A DNA stretch of 64,000 bases from Euwallacea fornicatus (lineage: Eukaryota; Arthropoda; Insecta; Coleoptera; Curculionidae). Every line of letters begins with the position of its first letter. Positions within the stretch are counted from its first letter, which is position 1. Shown here piece by piece: positions 61,301-64,000 of this stretch. The DNA lies in NCBI RefSeq assembly GCF_040115645.1, contig NC_089552.1, positions 1,488,001 through 1,552,000 of the forward strand, given 5' to 3'. Below the pieces are notes generated by a model. The model searched no databases. It was not told the origin of the DNA and was given only the letters and a program-made list of their open reading frames with translations. The position numbers were made by a program, and so were the translations under genes.

Positions 61301-61659
61301 AGGATGATGCAGTTTTTTTACAGCCCGGTTAGCGCGGTGCAATTGGTACCGCGAGAAACCGCAATTCGCGTTTTGGTTGAGACAGTACCCAGTACTGACC
61401 GACCTCGCCATAGAAAGCTCAAAGTACGGGTATTTTATTGTCATCAATTTTTTTGAAGGTAAACAGTTTTGTTTTTGGGGTTTCAGGCCAAGGACGTGTT
61501 AATCAACTGGGCGGGGTGTTCATAAATGGCAGACCTCTGCCGAACCACATAAGACTGAAAATAGTGGAAATGGCTGCTGCTGGTGTCCGGCCCTGCGTCA
61601 TATCTCGCCAGCTACGAGTGTCCCACGGCTGTGTTAGCAAGATTTTGAATAGATACCAG
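55381..61659 (+). CDS. Pax3/7-group factor (gooseberry type), 5' part
   Basis: Exon 1 (55381-55444) encodes MTVTNNFGIMHRPCFSGYPFQ and ends with one base of a Gly codon before gtttgt. Exon 2 (61487-61659, tttcag to gtatgg) completes it and encodes GQGRVNQLGGVFINGRPL, HIRLKIVEMAAAGVRPCVIS and RQLRVSHGCVSKILNRYQ. That is the N-terminal PAI subdomain of a paired domain; 79 codons are present. The GYPFQGQGRVNQ junction and NHIRLKIVEMA are typical of insect gooseberry and gooseberry-neuro (Pax3/7). These are segment-polarity and neural transcription factors with a paired domain and a homeodomain. The rest of the paired domain, homeodomain and C-terminus are not in the window, so the gene is cut by the right edge. 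Orthology between gsb, gsb-n and prd cannot be settled from this part. Confidence 0.93.
58437..58450 (+). promoter_or_regulatory. TGGCAACACTGCCA motif
   Basis: Contains GGCAACACTGC, which also occurs at 63269-63279 (+) and 62338-62348 (-). This copy lies about 140 bp upstream of a good ATG plus donor at 58591. The resemblance to the Drosophila core-promoter motif 1 (GGTCACACT) is suggestive only. Confidence 0.35.
58591..58621 (+). CDS. Candidate first coding exon of an unidentified gene
   Basis: ATG in a good context (gaaaATG) opens MLAGLSLVAR and reaches an ideal donor, CGAG|gtaagt, in phase 1. A pyrimidine-rich leader (ttctctttcctctg) and a GGCAACACTGC motif lie upstream. The short basic-hydrophobic start could be a mitochondrial presequence. 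No second exon was found, so this may be a nested gene start, a broken copy, or chance. Confidence 0.25.
60086..60430 (-). mobile_element. Ty3/gypsy reverse-transcriptase/RNase H relic
   Basis: A 113-codon open frame has FISDSNASHHGVGAVLSQ, then GKLVIAYYSKSLGKVKRN. This is the start of a gypsy RNase H domain (the usual form is DASxxGxGAVLSQ and IAYxSxxL). Upstream residues include NFSTLLAYPSNEG, the linker after the RT thumb. To the left the similarity fades into stops, and no LTRs are evident. It is a solo internal fragment. Confidence 0.82.
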
Positions 61660-64000
61660 GTATGGATACTTTTGCGTCTATATGCACACACACAGTTTCC
61701 AAATTTGACAAATGAGTTTCAATCAATCAACGTCAAACAGTTCAATATTTAGCAGACACCTATTACAATTTGACATTAGTTATACGTGTAACGTCACTCA
61801 TTTGTCAAATTCTGTCACTGTCTTTAATTTATGCAAAGGAAAACATTCTAACAATTCGATGGCAGACCGAAATTTCTAATAAGCTCGCCTCGTTTCGTTT
61901 ACGAGATATGGACGAAAGGATTTTTATTTTTTCAAATCCGCTCTCTTCAATCCCATCCCCTGTAGCTAATTCACCTTTTCCCTGAAATGCAGCCTGGGTT
62001 GTGCTGGTGGAGCTTTTTGAATAGTGAAACGCTCTATTCATTGGTACCAAAATAGTTGATATTTGCTAATTAGAGTACGATGGAAAAAACCGAGAATTAG
62101 GTCGTTTTGGATAGCTAAACATCACTACAGACAATTTTAATTCGAATCATAAAAACTAAGAACTCTATTTAAAAGAGGGAGAAACAGAACACTTTACCGT
62201 CTCAGGAAGAACTCATTGTTACAAAAAACATGTATTTTGTTTACATTTGGCCCTTTTTGACTTTTTATTGCAAGCAAACGCTAGTATTTCGATGGTGTAG
62301 TTTTTCACCGCCCGGTTTTTCAACATAGCGTTATCAGCAGTGTTGCCAACTGACTGAAATTTCTACGAAGTTTGACAAGAAAACATTTGTAGGGCACTTT
62401 TTTCGTTAAATACGATGATGTATCAAAAGTAATTCCGAGACATCCTTTTACTTCTTCTTATCAACTCTGAACACTGTATCACTCACGGCTATTTCACTTG
62501 CGCCAGTCGCCAGTATAGCCTAACTTGCACCACTTGTATAAAAGATGTCGGCAGGTTTTTCCAATCTTTTCGTGAAAAAATTCAACTTGTGCGCAAGTTG
62601 GTGTGCAAATTTGGTTTACTGGCATGCTAGTTGTTATCCGCGTCGTGGATGCATGCCTGCGTAATCTCACCATTCACTTTGAGCTCTTCATTATTAAGAG
62701 GGCATTCGGGACAGTTACACCCCCCACATAAACCGCGTTTCTGGTGTTTGGTATATTCGATCCATTAACCGGAACTGCGTAACCTGAGCAAAAATGACCT
62801 TTGCCTCGCCTACCGACATACAAAGGAGTGTAAAGAAGGAAGAGATTGAACTACTTTGTACTGATCCAGAGAGATATGTCTAATTTCTAATTACAATCAT
62901 ACATGAGTAAAACAAACAATTCTCATTCATTTTTAAAGCTCAACCGACCCGTTGAGAAAATCCCATGATTCCCATGCCTGTACCGCACCACCGCTTGAAA
63001 CAGGATATTGTCCGTCATTTACGACCGATTTTAATGACCTAGCGCAAATCGTAACTTCCTTAACGATTTATTAAAACCCATTATGATTTTCACGGGGATT
63101 CTGTTTTCATACACAGAGACTGGTATGAAACATTATTTAATCACGGATAGCAAGGCCGGTTCGATTTCATATTCGGTTTTACGACCCTTACTCTAAATTT
63201 AACCCATTTTCATCAAGTCACTACATAAATCTTGCGAAACCAGGTGACAGTGAAGCAACACCTCAAATGGCAACACTGCGGCTCTCTTTTGTTTCCTGAA
63301 AATTGGTAGTTTCGAGGCCACTAGATTGACGCACCCGAATATCTTTAACCGGGCGAATTTCCATGGAAGCCGCGAGACTCGTCGGAACTATTTTCTAGTT
63401 TGTACTTCCTATGGAAACTATCTTTTCGGCAAAATCAACTGGACCTTTTTGTCCTTCAATCACAGGAAGTGCTGACGGTCCATTTCCACGGAAATATCCA
63501 GGCGTTGTACGCTCCAAGTGAGGAAATAGAGGCCTATTTACGAGGGGTTCGCCGAGTCTTGAGAGATGGGGTTCAAGTAAATAGGTACCGTACGTCAAGC
63601 TTTCAGTGTTTGCGCAGGCAGCCCGCGCAGTATCGTACCTTTGTTCCTGCATTTATTGGTTTATTTAAATCTCTACTCCTCTCGAACAATTTTTTTCGGC
63701 AAAATCCCAGCTCTGCTTGGGGATTTTGAATAACTAAAAGGAAATCGTGCGCTTTAGTGTATGGAACCGAACGGCGTTAATAGAACGAAGCTGTTATTAT
63801 CTAGCTACTATTATCCGTTATCGAACGGCCGTATATCTGGTGCACACTGCGCAAGCTCAGCGCTCATGATCAGTAGACAGCAGGCTCAGTGCCGACCGCT
63901 AGCCGTAACGCCGTTTCCGGTTCCTTAGCACTTAAAGTATTGCACCTGCCACGCCCGTCATTGGTGGCCTGTGGGTCACCTGACGACCACGGAAAAAACG
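61660..64000 (+). other. Second Pax intron, runs off the window
   Basis: No continuation of the paired domain (expected to begin ETGSIRPG or similar) is found here. The 109-codon frame at 63400-63729 has no recognisable motif. Two GGCAACACTGC copies lie here. Confidence 0.55.

Larger units (their letters stand above)
55445..61486 (+). other. First intron of the Pax gene
   Basis: A 6-kb intron. It contains a gypsy RNase H relic (60086-60430, minus), a possible first exon of another gene at 58591-58621, and GGCAACACTGC motifs. A GACGCCCTGTATC-like string near 56150 resembles ends of short DNA transposons. No other coding exon supported. Confidence 0.6.

Noticed and set aside
63400..63729. 109-codon open frame on +, considered as the next Pax exon
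   Set aside because: Does not contain the second half of a paired domain or any homeodomain-like residues.
1..64000. CRISPR arrays, operons, bacterial transfer
   Set aside because: No spaced identical repeats and no intronless bacterial-type genes; all firm genes are intron-rich insect genes.

Overview
This is a stretch of an insect nuclear genome. It is AT-rich, has many 45-70 nt GT-AG introns, and encodes insect-type protein families. I lean towards a beetle or another holometabolous insect, but the sequence does not fix the order. No organelle, bacterial or CRISPR signal was seen. Gene models were built by hand from splice sites. Every complete coding model closes in frame over all its exons, which is the main support for them.

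Left part, 0.7-36.2 kb, is a compact housekeeping block. In order it holds: a BTB-PSQ DNA-binding protein (-), a sparse region with a Tc1-like relic, HspBP1 (-), DHX37/kurz (+), GPN3 (-), a GRIP-domain golgin of the golgin-245 type (+), ARPC4 (-), POLDIP2 (+), and an RSRC2-like RS-domain protein (-). Genes are arranged head-to-head or tail-to-tail. HspBP1/DHX37, GPN3/golgin and ARPC4/POLDIP2 share short divergent promoter regions. The one between GPN3 and golgin carries a CCAAT box and a perfect CRE palindrome. The DHX37 and GPN3 3' ends nearly overlap. The jobs are general cell functions: Hsp70 regulation, ribosome biogenesis, RNA polymerase assembly, Golgi tethering, actin branching, mitochondrial/DNA maintenance and RNA processing.

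Right part, 36.2-64 kb, is gene-poor. The only firm gene is the 5' end of a Pax3/7-group (gooseberry/gooseberry-neuro type) transcription factor on +. Its exon 1 is at 55381-55444 and exon 2, with the first half of the paired domain, at 61487-61659. The gene continues past the right edge. The 19 kb upstream and the 6 kb first intron look like a developmental regulatory landscape. They contain decayed Tc1/mariner and Ty3/gypsy relics, GC-rich unexplained tracts, a hammerhead-ribozyme-like motif (about 47838-47876) and several palindromes close to the Pax exon.

The most interesting items are the hammerhead-like motif, a four-fold tandem repeat of coiled-coil exons in the golgin, a tiny uORF that ends one base before the HspBP1 start codon, palindromes just upstream of the Pax start, and an unassigned conserved-looking ORF in the ARPC4 intron. 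I found no convincing entirely new multi-gene system.
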